Notes: generated by a model not told the origin, from the letters alone. A stretch of DNA of 64,000 nt from Aeromicrobium sp. PE09-221 (GCF_002174305.1 NZ_MIJB01000025.1:124001-188000), one strand, 5' to 3'. Numbered from the stretch's first letter, positions 47,388 to 58,765 are shown. Translations and numbers: made by a program.

Positions 47388-47891
47388 TCAGACCTGGTGG
47401 TAACGGCCGCGCACATGGCTCAGCGCGGTCGTGCCCTCGATGGCGATGTGCTCCACGAGCGCGACGATCTGTTCGCTGTAGCCGAGGGGTGAGACCGACA
47501 CGACCCGCGCTCCGATCCAGCTGCGCCCGTCATGTGCAGGCCCCCACTGCGTCTGTGTCCACGAGCCGAGGGTGAACGGACCGCCGGGGGCCGGAGCCGT
47601 CCCCGCGAAGGCGTCGGCGAGGAACTGGTCGCCGTCGTCGAGCAGACTGATCGCGACCGACGTGTCGACGTCGATCGCGTCACGCAGGTCGGAGTCGGGA
47701 TCGACCAGGATCACGACGTGCGGCGGCTCTCCGTCGGCCACCAGCAGCGAGGAGACGGTGAGCCCGGCACGCCGGCGTCGCTCCCCCGCCGCAACGACGG
47801 TCACCGGGGCAGCCAGCCGTCCGCGGAAGCGCCGCAGCGCGTCGCGCTCGGGTTCGGGCGGTACGAAGGGATGCTCGGTGTGGATCGTCAC
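47388..47891 (-). CDS. Flavin reductase-like (FMN-binding split barrel) protein
   Basis: Protein of 167 residues of the flavin reductase domain family. RFRGRLAAPVTVVAAGE near residue 22, GLTVSSLLVADGEPPHVVILVDPDSDLRDAI near 43 and SWIGARVVSVSPLGYSEQIVALVEH near 124 match the fold; it would bind FMN/FAD and supply reduced flavin or act as a small oxidoreductase. It is coupled to the TetR gene by a GTGA overlap, so it belongs to that regulator's operon. Confidence 0.85.
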   Translation of the reverse strand: MTIHTEHPFVPPEPERDALRRFRGRLAAPVTVVAAGERRRRAGLTVSSLLVADGEPPHVVILVDPDSDLRDAIDVDTSVAISLLDDGDQFLADAFAGTAPAPGGPFTLGSWTQTQWGPAHDGRSWIGARVVSVSPLGYSEQIVALVEHIAIEGTTALSHVRGRYHQV

Positions 47892-48523
47892 ATGTCCAGG
47901 CTACGGCGAGGTGATGGGAGCTCTGCCGGCTCCCACGCTCCCGCGTAGCCGGCGACGAGGGCGCTGATCTCGTCCAGCACGATGTCACGTTCGAAGGCCG
48001 GCTCGTCGAGCACCCAGCGCAGGGCAACGTTCTCCAGCGCCAGCACCACTACCCACGCCGTGACCACGGGATCGGGACGTCGGCTGAGCTGAGGATTCGC
48101 CCGTAGATACAGTGCGAGCAGTTCGCGAACCCGCCGCTCCACGACGATGCGTCGAGTCCGGTTCTGCCCCGCCGGCAGCTCCTCGGCCAACACCCGCAGC
48201 AGCACCCGGTCCGATTCCAGCGCGGACAGCAGCGCGTCCGCGGTATCGCGGATCATCGCCCGCCCGGTGTCGCCCGCCCTTTCCCCCAGCGCAGCGACCA
48301 CACGTTCGGTCACCTCCTCCCAGTAGCGATCGATGATCACGTCCAAGATGGCCGTCTTATCGGTGAAGTACTGATACAGCGACCCTGGGCTGATGCCCGC
48401 GACCTCGGCGATCCGGTTCGTGGAGAAGGCGTCGTAGCCATGGGTGGCGAGCACCTCGCGGCCCGCCGCGACGATGCGTTCCACCATCTGTCGCGAGCGT
48501 GCCTGTCGTGGGGTCTTCCGCAT
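47888..48523 (-). CDS. TetR-family regulator divergent from MpaB-type oxygenase
   Basis: TetR/AcrR regulator of 211 residues. HTH at about 8-55 (GREVLATHGYDAFSTNRIAEVAGISPGSLYQYFTDKTAIL region) and a helical C-terminal domain of the kind seen in TetR_C_17-like members. ATG at 48523 is chosen for its start-like MRKTPRQARSRQMVERIV and a TACGCT -10 six bases upstream; the frame stays open upstream without coding character. A 20-bp palindrome lies in the divergent region, fitting self-regulation and control of the oxygenase. Confidence 0.9.
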   Translation of the reverse strand: MRKTPRQARSRQMVERIVAAGREVLATHGYDAFSTNRIAEVAGISPGSLYQYFTDKTAILDVIIDRYWEEVTERVVAALGERAGDTGRAMIRDTADALLSALESDRVLLRVLAEELPAGQNRTRRIVVERRVRELLALYLRANPQLSRRPDPVVTAWVVVLALENVALRWVLDEPAFERDIVLDEISALVAGYAGAWEPAELPSPRRSLDM

Positions 48524-48529
48524 GGCACG

Positions 48530-48535
48530 AGCGTA
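48530..48535 (-). promoter_or_regulatory. -10 element of the TetR gene
   Basis: TACGCT on the minus strand, six bases before the ATG at 48523; leaderless arrangement. Confidence 0.45.
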
Positions 48536-48564
48536 GGACCTCCGAACTGCCGAACGCGACTTGT

Positions 48565-48584
48565 ATGCGAGCCTTTGCTCGCAT
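48565..48584. promoter_or_regulatory. Probable TetR operator
   Basis: ATGCGAGC-CTTT-GCTCGCAT, a perfect 8-base inverted repeat with a 4-base spacer. At 20 bp it has normal TetR operator size, and it lies between the TetR gene and the oxygenase gene, 12 bases before the oxygenase start. Confidence 0.7.
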
Positions 48585-48596
48585 GAGGATGAGGAG

Positions 48597-49784
48597 ATGA
48601 TCCCGACACGGTTTCGTGAACGCCAGGAGCGCGGCGCCCGTATCGGCCGGCCGCTGAAGTACCTCGGCCGCGTCGGCGAGGTGGACGAGGAGCTCCTCGA
48701 CCGGCTCGGCAGAGGATTGACCGAGCGCGACGAGCCCGGCGCTGCGCTCGCCGACGCGATCCGATCTCGCGAGGTCTCCCTGCCACAACTGGAGGCCGTG
48801 CTCACCGGCGGCATCGCGGCGGTCACCGATGCCCCCGAACCACTGCGCACCTTCTTCACCGAGGTCACCACCGTGCCCGATTGGGTGGACTGGAAGCTGA
48901 TCGACGACGGTGGGCGCGTCATGAACCGGCTGAGGCAGAATGCCGCGGATGTCCTCATGCAGCTCTCGCTCATCGGCGGCTATCGCTTCGGTGGCCCTAC
49001 GGATCTCCTGGTGGCCACCGGCGGGCTGTCCGGCGACGGCACTCTGCGGCGTCTCGCCGAGACCCAGAAATGGACCATCTCGCTGTCGGCCCCGGGCGGG
49101 CTGCGTCCGGGAGGCGAGGCCTGGCGACTGACCGTGCACGTCCGCGTCATGCACGCCCTGGTGAATGCGTCCTTCGAACCACGCTGGGACAACGAACGCT
49201 GGGGTCTGCCGATCAATCAGACGGATCAGGCCGGCACGCTCGGCCTCTTCGACGGAGCGCTCATCATCGGCTGCCGCGCGCTCGGCGTGCGGATCAACGG
49301 GGCCGACGCGCGAGCCTTGATGCACCTGTGGAGGTGGGTGGGCCACCTGATGGGAGTCCCGGCCGATCTGCTCACCGATGACGAGTGGGAGCGTCACCGG
49401 ATCAACTACCACGTGCTGCTCGCCCAGGCGGGGATCAGCGAGGCCGGGCCGAAGCTCGCTCAGGCGATCGTCGCGGCCCAGGACGACCGCGGCTACCCCG
49501 GATGGCCGCGGTCGCTCCGGCGAGTCAGGGCCAGCTACGAGCGAGAACGGCTCCTCAGCATGCTCACCACCTTCCTCGGTGTCCGGAGCATGCGCGAGCT
49601 CGGCTTGCCGATCCGGCCTCCCTGGGCCTTCGCCTATCTGATCCCGCTCAACACGATGCGGTACCACGTCCTCGGCCGCACGCGCGTCGGCTCGCGGCTG
49701 CTGGGCGCCTGGGGCGATCGGACCAGCCGTCGGATCCTCGACGCCTACTTCGGTGGTGAAGAGGAGTCGCTGGCCGAGCTGTAG
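48597..49784 (+). CDS. Oxygenase of the MpaB/rubber-oxygenase (DUF2236) family
   Basis: Protein of 395 residues related to latex-clearing/MpaB-type heme b oxygenases. The diagnostic region is GEAWRLTVHVRVMHALVNASF near residue 178, with histidines and arginine expected around the heme; NQTDQAGTLGLF and HLWRWVGHLMGVP follow. No signal peptide is visible, so it is probably cytoplasmic. The substrate is unknown. ATG at 48597 follows GAGGATGAGGAG. Its divergent TetR neighbour and intervening palindrome suggest inducible expression. Confidence 0.85.
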   Translation: MIPTRFRERQERGARIGRPLKYLGRVGEVDEELLDRLGRGLTERDEPGAALADAIRSREVSLPQLEAVLTGGIAAVTDAPEPLRTFFTEVTTVPDWVDWKLIDDGGRVMNRLRQNAADVLMQLSLIGGYRFGGPTDLLVATGGLSGDGTLRRLAETQKWTISLSAPGGLRPGGEAWRLTVHVRVMHALVNASFEPRWDNERWGLPINQTDQAGTLGLFDGALIIGCRALGVRINGADARALMHLWRWVGHLMGVPADLLTDDEWERHRINYHVLLAQAGISEAGPKLAQAIVAAQDDRGYPGWPRSLRRVRASYERERLLSMLTTFLGVRSMRELGLPIRPPWAFAYLIPLNTMRYHVLGRTRVGSRLLGAWGDRTSRRILDAYFGGEEESLAEL

Positions 49785-49803
49785 TGAGCTGAGGAGCTCC
49801 CGT

Positions 49804-49860
49804 TGAGTGTGACGTTTGGACGGTGAAAGACCGAGATCCACCGTCCAAACGTCACACTCA
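49804..49860. terminator. Long perfect hairpin between oxygenase and aconitase genes
   Basis: A perfect 22-base inverted repeat (49804-49825 with 49839-49860) around a 13-base loop fills the gap between the two convergent genes. It probably ends both transcripts. It lacks a U-tract and is longer than a usual terminator, so a dispersed palindromic repeat is possible. Confidence 0.7.
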
Positions 49861-49875
49861 GCGAGTACCCGGTGC

Positions 49876-52689
<2,814 letters not shown>

Positions 52690-52762
52690 GGTCTTCTCCT
52701 TCGCGTGGTCTTCATCCATCCTGCCGACCTTCCGCGCGGGCGCATCACTGAGGCCGACCTAA

Positions 52763-52780
52763 TATCTTGACATCAAGATA
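52763..52780. promoter_or_regulatory. MarR-type operator upstream of acnA
   Basis: TATCTTGA-CA-TCAAGATA, a perfect 8-base inverted repeat with a 2-base spacer, 74 bases before the acnA start. Size and symmetry fit MarR-family sites; a MarR regulator, TamR, controls aconitase in Streptomyces, but I cannot confirm that its site has this exact sequence. No MarR gene is in the window. Confidence 0.6.
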
Positions 52781-52837
52781 CCTTGCGACCACGGGGCTCT
52801 CAACGAAGGCGACCCTTACCCAGGCCGCGCACGACCG

Positions 52838-55351
52838 TCATCGCAATGCGCTGAGGGCACGTAGCACGGCGCGTCCCTGCCGCACCCGTGATTCCCAGGT
52901 GATGCCGATCGCCAGCAGCACGAGTCCGAGGATGCCGAAGAGGATCCAGCGCTGGACCGCCATCGCCACCGGCCACAGGTTGACGACGACCAGGACCGCG
53001 AGCACGACGGCGCCGACCACGAAGGGCGCACGCCACGAGCGCCACCATCCGATGCCGATCGCCACGACGGCCGCCGCTCCCAGCAACCAGGCCCGAAGGC
53101 TCGTCGGGTCGGCGACGGCCTGCGGCAGTGACGGCAGGAAGGCGACCGCCAGCCCGACCCCGAGCGCGGAGACCGTGCCCAGCGAGCTGTCACGCCACAT
53201 GAACCAGCCGCCGATGCCCAAGGCGAGCACGGCGAGCGGCACCGTGAAGGCCTCGACCGCCCGAACATCCTGCCCGATCACCAGGAAGATCCACGCCAGT
53301 ACAGCGAGGGTCGCGGCCGGGATCAGGCACCAGCGGCGGTCGGACACGTCGAAACCGGCGCCGAACAGGACGAGCGAGAGCAGGAGGAACAACAGAGCCA
53401 TCCAGGTGGCGTCGTCGGCGCCGAGTCCGGTCGCCAGACCGTAGAGGGCGATCGAGGCCGCGGCCACTTCCAGGGTGAGCCGGACCGGCTGCTCCTCGAC
53501 TCCCCACGTGGCGAGGGCGAAGCACACGATGGCGACCAGGACGAAGAACAGCGCCGCGATGGACCCATCGATGCGCTGCCATTCCACGAGACCGCTGCCG
53601 GAGGCCACGACCCCCAGGACGACGGCTGCGCTGCTCACGGCCACCGACGGGATCTCTCGGGTCAGCGCCGCGACGACGAGCGCAGCCAGGGCGACGATCC
53701 CGAAGGCCACGAAGACCATCTCGCTCGATGCCTCCGACGGGAACGCCATGCCCACCAGCACGATGACCGTGCCGATCTGGTCCGCGACGGGGCGCCGGAC
53801 CGCCGCGCAGGCCACGACGGCCGCCGCGAGGACGCCGGCGACGACGAACCAGCCGAACGGCACACCGATAGCCGCGAGAGTGACCCCGAATCCGCAGGCG
53901 ACCGCGGCCGCGAGCGCGGTGTAACGGATGACCGCCAGCAGGTCGGTGCTCCATCGCGCGCTCACGACCACGGCGATGATGACGGCCGCTGCCGCCGAGG
54001 CGTACGCGAGCACGCCCAGACCGAAGGGTTCGGGGAGCGAACCGTTCCAGGGGCCGTAGAAGCTTCGCGGCCACGCCTGCAGCCAGCCGAGACCGACGAG
54101 GCCCAGGCCGGCGACGGCCAGCACAGCGGCGGCCCACCTGCTCCCGAGTGCCCAGGTCCGGTGTCCACTCCCGAGCGAGGCGGTCAGCGCGCCGACCGCG
54201 GCCACCGTGGCGATCGCCGCCTCGGGGACGGTCGCACCGCCTACTCCAGTCGCCACGAGCAGCGTGAGGCCGAGCAGGGCCCCGCCAGCAGAGACGCTAC
54301 GACCGCGCGGAGCCACGACGGCACCCGCGGCGAACACGATCGAGAGCAGGAGGAGCGGTATCCCGTGAGCCTCCAGCAGGAGCTGCCGCGGCTCCGGATG
54401 CGCGAGCGCATCGACGATCGAGGAGACCACGAGGAACGGCAGCACCACGACGAGGGGCGGAGCCACTCCCCAGCCGGCGACCGTTGCACGACCGCGCCAG
54501 GCGAGCACTGCCACGATGGCCGCAACGCCCATAGCGGCGAGACCGGCCCAGAACGGCCGCCAGCCGAGATCGAACCACAGGTAGAACAGGAGCGTGGGCA
54601 CGGCGACCCAGGGGGTCAGCGCTGCTACCGCCTGCGGGACCACGAGAGACCGGCCGAATCGCGGACGGGTCACCACCACGATGACGATCGCGATGGTGGA
54701 CACCACGACTGCCCAGGCGGCGACATAGAGACCGGGATCGACGGCCTCGAGGCCGAGCAGCCCTTGGGCGCGGGCCGCGAACCAATCGAGGGTCAGCAGG
54801 CCCAGCGTCACGCACCACAGCGCCTCGGCCGAACCGCGGAGGCGCCGACGCGAGAGCTCCACCGCCCCCGCCGCCGCCAGGGCGGTGGCTCCCAGCAGCA
54901 CCATGGAGCGGCCAAAGAGGCCCAAGCGGTCCCAGGAGACGGTGATGAAGATCGTCGCGGCCACGAGCAGCAGCAAGGCGCCGAGGGCCAGGATGACCCC
55001 GCCCACATTCACTCCGCCGCGCCTTGTCGGCGCCGACCCGGTCGGCTGGGCCGGGAACTGCGGGAAACCGCCGTCCGCCACCGGCCCGGTCGAGATGCGA
55101 GGGGCCGCTGGTGGAGGGCCCGGTGCAGGTGCTACCGGAGACTGCGGCGCCGACGGCCGCGGCGCGGAGGTCTCCGCGCCGGGAGCCCGGGTCTCGTGAC
55201 CCCGGGCGATCAGGCGATCGGCCTCCTGCAACCGCTCCCACAGCGTGGCAGCCGTGACACCACGCAGCGCGAATCCGCAGTGGGGGCATCTCGGCTGCCC
55301 TTCGATACGACCTCGGCAGGCAGGACAGGCGTGGGGATCCGCGTAGCGCAC
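52838..55351 (-). CDS. Very large polytopic membrane protein with N-terminal zinc ribbon
   Basis: Protein of 837 residues with no recognised function. Residues 9-25 form a zinc-ribbon-like CPACRG...CPHCG, a short helix follows (about 35-50), then a proline/alanine-rich linker (55-110), then about two dozen hydrophobic helices to the C-terminus, with hardly any long loops. Such zinc-ribbon plus multi-helix proteins occur across actinobacteria as hypothetical proteins. The GTG start follows a GAGAGGGTGA stretch. It lies 15 bases after the TrmA-type gene in the same direction, so the two are probably co-transcribed. Cytoplasmic zinc ribbon and membrane body are inferred from composition. Confidence 0.8.
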   Translation of the reverse strand: MRYADPHACPACRGRIEGQPRCPHCGFALRGVTAATLWERLQEADRLIARGHETRAPGAETSAPRPSAPQSPVAPAPGPPPAAPRISTGPVADGGFPQFPAQPTGSAPTRRGGVNVGGVILALGALLLLVAATIFITVSWDRLGLFGRSMVLLGATALAAAGAVELSRRRLRGSAEALWCVTLGLLTLDWFAARAQGLLGLEAVDPGLYVAAWAVVVSTIAIVIVVVTRPRFGRSLVVPQAVAALTPWVAVPTLLFYLWFDLGWRPFWAGLAAMGVAAIVAVLAWRGRATVAGWGVAPPLVVVLPFLVVSSIVDALAHPEPRQLLLEAHGIPLLLLSIVFAAGAVVAPRGRSVSAGGALLGLTLLVATGVGGATVPEAAIATVAAVGALTASLGSGHRTWALGSRWAAAVLAVAGLGLVGLGWLQAWPRSFYGPWNGSLPEPFGLGVLAYASAAAAVIIAVVVSARWSTDLLAVIRYTALAAAVACGFGVTLAAIGVPFGWFVVAGVLAAAVVACAAVRRPVADQIGTVIVLVGMAFPSEASSEMVFVAFGIVALAALVVAALTREIPSVAVSSAAVVLGVVASGSGLVEWQRIDGSIAALFFVLVAIVCFALATWGVEEQPVRLTLEVAAASIALYGLATGLGADDATWMALLFLLLSLVLFGAGFDVSDRRWCLIPAATLAVLAWIFLVIGQDVRAVEAFTVPLAVLALGIGGWFMWRDSSLGTVSALGVGLAVAFLPSLPQAVADPTSLRAWLLGAAAVVAIGIGWWRSWRAPFVVGAVVLAVLVVVNLWPVAMAVQRWILFGILGLVLLAIGITWESRVRQGRAVLRALSALR

Positions 55352-55366
55352 GAGGTCACCCTCTCG

Positions 55367-56575
55367 TCAAGGACGCACCGGTGCAAGCACAGCGACGCAT
55401 TCGACATGGTGTGTCATCGGGAAGAGCGCGAACGCGCGCAGTGCGACCAGCTCGTACCCGAGGCGCCCGAAGGACGCCAGGTCCCGGGCCAGCGCGGCCG
55501 GGTCACAGGCCACGTAGACGATGCGCCGCGGTCCGAGGCCGGCGATCGGCGCGACCGCGGCCTTGGCCCCCGCACGCGGCGGATCGAGGACGACGACATC
55601 AGCGGCGATGCCCAGCCGCCGGGCCGCGAGCGCCTTCTCGACCGAGGCCCGCATCGTCGTCACGTTCGTCCGTCCGGCGAGATTCTCCCGGGCATCCTCG
55701 TGGCCCCCACGGGCACCCTCGACGCTGACCACCTCGCCCGTCGGGCCAGCGGCATCGGCCAGGAAGGCCGAGAACAGCCCTGCCCCGGCATAGAGGTCGA
55801 GGATCCTATCGCCGGCGCGGACATCCGCTCCGGCCATCACGGCATCCACGAGGGTTGCAGCGGCGCGCGGATGTACCTGCCAGAAGCCGGACCCGCTGAC
55901 GCGGAAGGACCGCTCCCCCACGAACTCCGTGACGGATCCATCGCCACCACGCACTCGGCCGTCGACGCCCACGATGCCGTCAAGGGGGCCTAGACCCTCG
56001 GGAACCACATCATCGGTGACCACCACACGCTCTCCAGCCGACGAGACCACGGCCTCGACCGGCCCCTGACCCCAACGGACCGAGGGGACCTCCGGCGCGT
56101 CCGGATGGGCGATCAGGCATCGATCGACGGGCACCACCTCATGGCTGCGGTGCCGCCGCAGGCCGGCACGGCCCTCGTCGTCCACCGCGTAGCTCACCCG
56201 GGTACGCCAGCCGAGGTCATCAGGAGACACGGCCTCGACCTCCACCGCGCGATCGATACCCGCGAGTCGCTGAAGCTGCTCGCGGACCACGGAACCGAGG
56301 AGGCGCCGCTGTCCGGCCGGCGAGACATGCTGGAAATCGCATCCGCCACAGGTGCCCGCGTATCGGCAGGGCGGTGTCACACGATCCTCCGCGGCCTCCA
56401 GTATCTCCACGGCGTCGGCCCGTAGGAACCGTTTGGACCGCTCGGTGATCTCGATGCGCGCACGCTCCCCTGGTAGCGCATGCCGCACGAACACGACCTG
56501 ACCGTCGAGCCGGGCGACGCAATGGCCACCATGTGCCACCGGCCCGATGTCCACGATCGGGCGCTCGGAACTCAC
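55367..56575 (-). CDS. TrmA/RlmCD-type RNA uracil-C5 methyltransferase
   Basis: SAM-dependent methyltransferase of 402 residues acting on a uracil in rRNA or tRNA. An N-terminal TRAM domain (about 1-58), a [4Fe-4S] cysteine cluster CRYAGTCGGCDF near 70, the SAM motif LDLYAGAGLFSAFL near 265, VVLDPPRAGAK near 330 and the nucleophilic cysteine in YVACDPAALARDL near 356 are all present. The GTG start overlaps the stop of a permease remnant (GTGA), a relic of a former operon. Which nucleotide is modified is unknown. Confidence 0.9.
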   Translation of the reverse strand: MSSERPIVDIGPVAHGGHCVARLDGQVVFVRHALPGERARIEITERSKRFLRADAVEILEAAEDRVTPPCRYAGTCGGCDFQHVSPAGQRRLLGSVVREQLQRLAGIDRAVEVEAVSPDDLGWRTRVSYAVDDEGRAGLRRHRSHEVVPVDRCLIAHPDAPEVPSVRWGQGPVEAVVSSAGERVVVTDDVVPEGLGPLDGIVGVDGRVRGGDGSVTEFVGERSFRVSGSGFWQVHPRAAATLVDAVMAGADVRAGDRILDLYAGAGLFSAFLADAAGPTGEVVSVEGARGGHEDARENLAGRTNVTTMRASVEKALAARRLGIAADVVVLDPPRAGAKAAVAPIAGLGPRRIVYVACDPAALARDLASFGRLGYELVALRAFALFPMTHHVECVAVLAPVRP

Positions 56576-56778
56576 CGAGGACCCCCGAAGCCTGGACGCA
56601 GGTCACCGGCAGCCGCTGCATCATCATGGGGAGTTCGGTCATGGGCCGAGGTGAGCTGGTAGGGAACGCTGACGGCGAGGACTCCGGGCATGAACAACAG
56701 TCTGCTCTTCAGACGCAAGGCGGTCTGATTGTGCAATAGCTGCTCCCACCACCGGCCGGCGACGTATTCGGGGCCCGT
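56572..56778 (-). pseudogene. C-terminal remnant of an APC-family permease
   Basis: A short frame reads PEYVAGRWWEQLLHNQTALR then LKSRLLFMPGVLAVSVPYQL before its stop, which overlaps the start of the RNA methyltransferase. This is the recognisable C-terminal cytoplasmic tail of the APC-type permease that usually precedes this gene, together with two trkA genes, in actinobacteria. The remaining 400-600 residues and both trkA genes are absent. The rest of the 320-bp gap up to DUF3159 (56779-56894) shows no gene. Confidence 0.75.
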
Positions 56779-56894
56779 TTCAGGGCACCGGCGATGCTCA
56801 CCGAGCGAGCGTATGCCTGTGCCGGAGGTGCGCCACCGACGTGGGCGATGATGTGGATCACATCTGAGCACCGGTGCGTGGAGGCGAGCGACGC

Positions 56895-57578
56895 TCAGGC
56901 CGAGGTGCCGTCGAGCGGCGTCCTATTACGGCTCAGCATCCACCCCATCGCGACGAGCGATGCGACCTGCAGGGGCCATCCCATCGCGATCTTCGCGGTG
57001 CCCAGCAGGGCGATCTGGTCGGCAAGATATAGGGGGTACTGGACCACGACACGCAGCACACAGGGCGCGACGAACAGCCACGTCATCTGGGTGCACAGTC
57101 TCCGCATACCGCGATCGGAACGCCAACCGGTGACATCCCCCACCACCGCGCCGACGAGGAATCCCACCGCCGGCCAGCCGATGAGGATCGTGAAGACGAA
57201 GATCACCGCGTAGGCACCGTTGTAGAGGATGCCCGGAAGGAAGACGTCACGGGCCTCCCCGGAACGCGACGCGAACAGCGCAGCGATCGCGATCCCCACC
57301 AAGGCGTTGAAGACGAACTGCGGATTGGACCGCTGCATGACACGGACGACCAGCAGCACCACCGCGACAGCGGCGCTCAGGATCAGGCTCTGGCGCAGTT
57401 CGTCGGTGACCAGGAAGCTCACCGTGAACACGATGGTGGGGATCGCGCTCTCCACGACTCCACGCCCACCGCCGAATGCCTCGGACAGCCGGCGACGGAC
57501 GAGTTGCTCGACCGTGGTGATATCCGCACGACCCGTGTCGGCCTCCTCGTCGGCCGGTGATCCGTTCTGCTCAGCCAT
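56895..57578 (-). CDS. DUF3159 membrane protein
   Basis: Actinobacterial membrane protein of 227 residues with a charged 40-residue N-terminal region and five to six helices (near 45-62, 68-85, 92-108, 120-150, 165-185 and 200-218). VVESAIPTIVFTVSF near residue 41, NPQFVFNALVGIAIAALFASRSG near 85 and FLVGAVVGDVTGWRSDRGMRRLCTQMTW near 140 identify DUF3159. Function unknown. Third gene of the conserved dut-DUF3710-DUF3159 order. Confidence 0.88.
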   Translation of the reverse strand: MAEQNGSPADEEADTGRADITTVEQLVRRRLSEAFGGGRGVVESAIPTIVFTVSFLVTDELRQSLILSAAVAVVLLVVRVMQRSNPQFVFNALVGIAIAALFASRSGEARDVFLPGILYNGAYAVIFVFTILIGWPAVGFLVGAVVGDVTGWRSDRGMRRLCTQMTWLFVAPCVLRVVVQYPLYLADQIALLGTAKIAMGWPLQVASLVAMGWMLSRNRTPLDGTSA

Positions 57579-57614
57579 GGTGTCCCGTCACCCGTGCGCG
57601 CACGGTGCTCCTCA

Positions 57615-58268
57615 CTAGCCGGCGTCGTCCGACGGCGGCTGCCCCTGGGGAGCGGCTCCGGGCGGCAGCTTCAACGGCAGGGGCTCCCGCACCATGCGCG
57701 GCTCGTCGCCCCGGACGACGATGACATCGCGCAGGATCTCCAGCAACGGCTCCGCAGCGGCCTCGTCTCCGGCTGCCGCACCCAGCAGAGTGGCGCGCAG
57801 CAGCCAACGGGGCCCCTCGACCGCGAGAATGCGCGAGTCCTGCGTGCCAGTGCGCCCGTCCTGAGTCTGCACCTGCACACGGAACCGCAGCTCATCGCCG
57901 AAGGGACCGTCGGTCTCCTTCCACTCGCCGTCTCGGCGGTCGACCTCGCGCTTGAGGTCCTGGAGCACGTCGCTCCATTCGCCACCGGAGCGGGACGCGG
58001 CGAAGATCCGCAGCTCCATGGCCGAGTTCGCCCCTTCGAGCACCACGAGCACCGAGGAGAGGGCGCCGTTCTCCTGGGGAAGCTGCAGACCCACTCCGTC
58101 GCGTCCCTTGATGCGCAGCGAACCGAGATCGACATAACCGGGGGCCTCGGGGTCCCGCTCGGAGGAGTCCCACGGCCCACCGGCACGTGGTCCCAGCTTC
58201 ACGGGGTCGAACTCCGGCGCCTCCGGCATCTCCTGCTCGGGCGTCTGATTCTTGCGTCGGCCGAACAT
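57615..58268 (-). CDS. DUF3710 protein
   Basis: Actinobacterial protein of 217 residues without known function. MFGRRKN at the start, GPWDSSERDPEAPGYVDLGSL near residue 33, FAASRSGGEWSDVLQDLKREV near 90, and GPRWLLRATLLGAA near 150 are characteristic. No membrane segment or catalytic motif is seen. ATG at 58268 shares a base with the dut stop (TGATG), so it is translated with dut. Confidence 0.9.
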   Translation of the reverse strand: MFGRRKNQTPEQEMPEAPEFDPVKLGPRAGGPWDSSERDPEAPGYVDLGSLRIKGRDGVGLQLPQENGALSSVLVVLEGANSAMELRIFAASRSGGEWSDVLQDLKREVDRRDGEWKETDGPFGDELRFRVQVQTQDGRTGTQDSRILAVEGPRWLLRATLLGAAAGDEAAAEPLLEILRDVIVVRGDEPRMVREPLPLKLPPGAAPQGQPPSDDAG

Positions 58269-58747
58269 CAGTCTTCCTCTCCTACTTTCGGAGCCTGCGC
58301 CAATGAGGCGTGGCCACCCGATGAACCGTAGCCCCCTTCGCCCCGGTCCGACAGCGGGAGTGCCGAAGTTTCCGTGAATCGGACCTGCTCCACCCGCTGG
58401 ATGACCAACTGGGCGATGCGATCGCCACGCGAGATGTGCACGGTGTCCCGCGGGTCCCCGTTCACGAGCAACACCGCGATCTCTCCACGATAACCGGCGT
58501 CGATCGTGCCGGGTGCATTGACGATGGAGAGCCCGTGGCGCAGAGCCAGTCCGGAGCGCGGGTGCACGAAGCCCGCGTAACCCGCCGGCAGCGCGAGCGC
58601 CACCCCAGTGGGCACGAGGACCCGCTCCCCCGGTGCGATCACGGCATCGACGCGGGCCACCAGGTCCGCTCCCGCGTCGAGATCGTGCGCATAGGACGGT
58701 ACGGGCAGATCGGGGTCGAGCCGGCGCAGCAGCACCTCGGTCGTCAT
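58268..58747 (-). CDS. dut: dUTP diphosphatase
   Basis: Trimeric dUTPase of 159 residues that hydrolyses dUTP to keep uracil out of DNA. All five family motifs occur in order: [30 protein letters not shown] with the catalytic Asp, RIAQLVI, and the C-terminal glycine-rich [13 protein letters not shown] at 58747 is chosen as [11 protein letters not shown] is typical. It heads dut-DUF3710-DUF3159 and is divergent from the DUF3093 gene across a palindromic element. Confidence 0.95.
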   Translation of the reverse strand: MTTEVLLRRLDPDLPVPSYAHDLDAGADLVARVDAVIAPGERVLVPTGVALALPAGYAGFVHPRSGLALRHGLSIVNAPGTIDAGYRGEIAVLLVNGDPRDTVHISRGDRIAQLVIQRVEQVRFTETSALPLSDRGEGGYGSSGGHASLAQAPKVGEED

Positions 58748-58755
58748 GAGGTCCG

Positions 58756-58761
58756 ACCTTA
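58756..58761 (-). promoter_or_regulatory. -10 element of dut
   Basis: TAAGGT on the minus strand, eight bases before the ATG at 58747. It lies immediately outside the palindromic element, whose body would supply the upstream promoter region. Confidence 0.35.
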
Positions 58762-58765
58762 CCCA

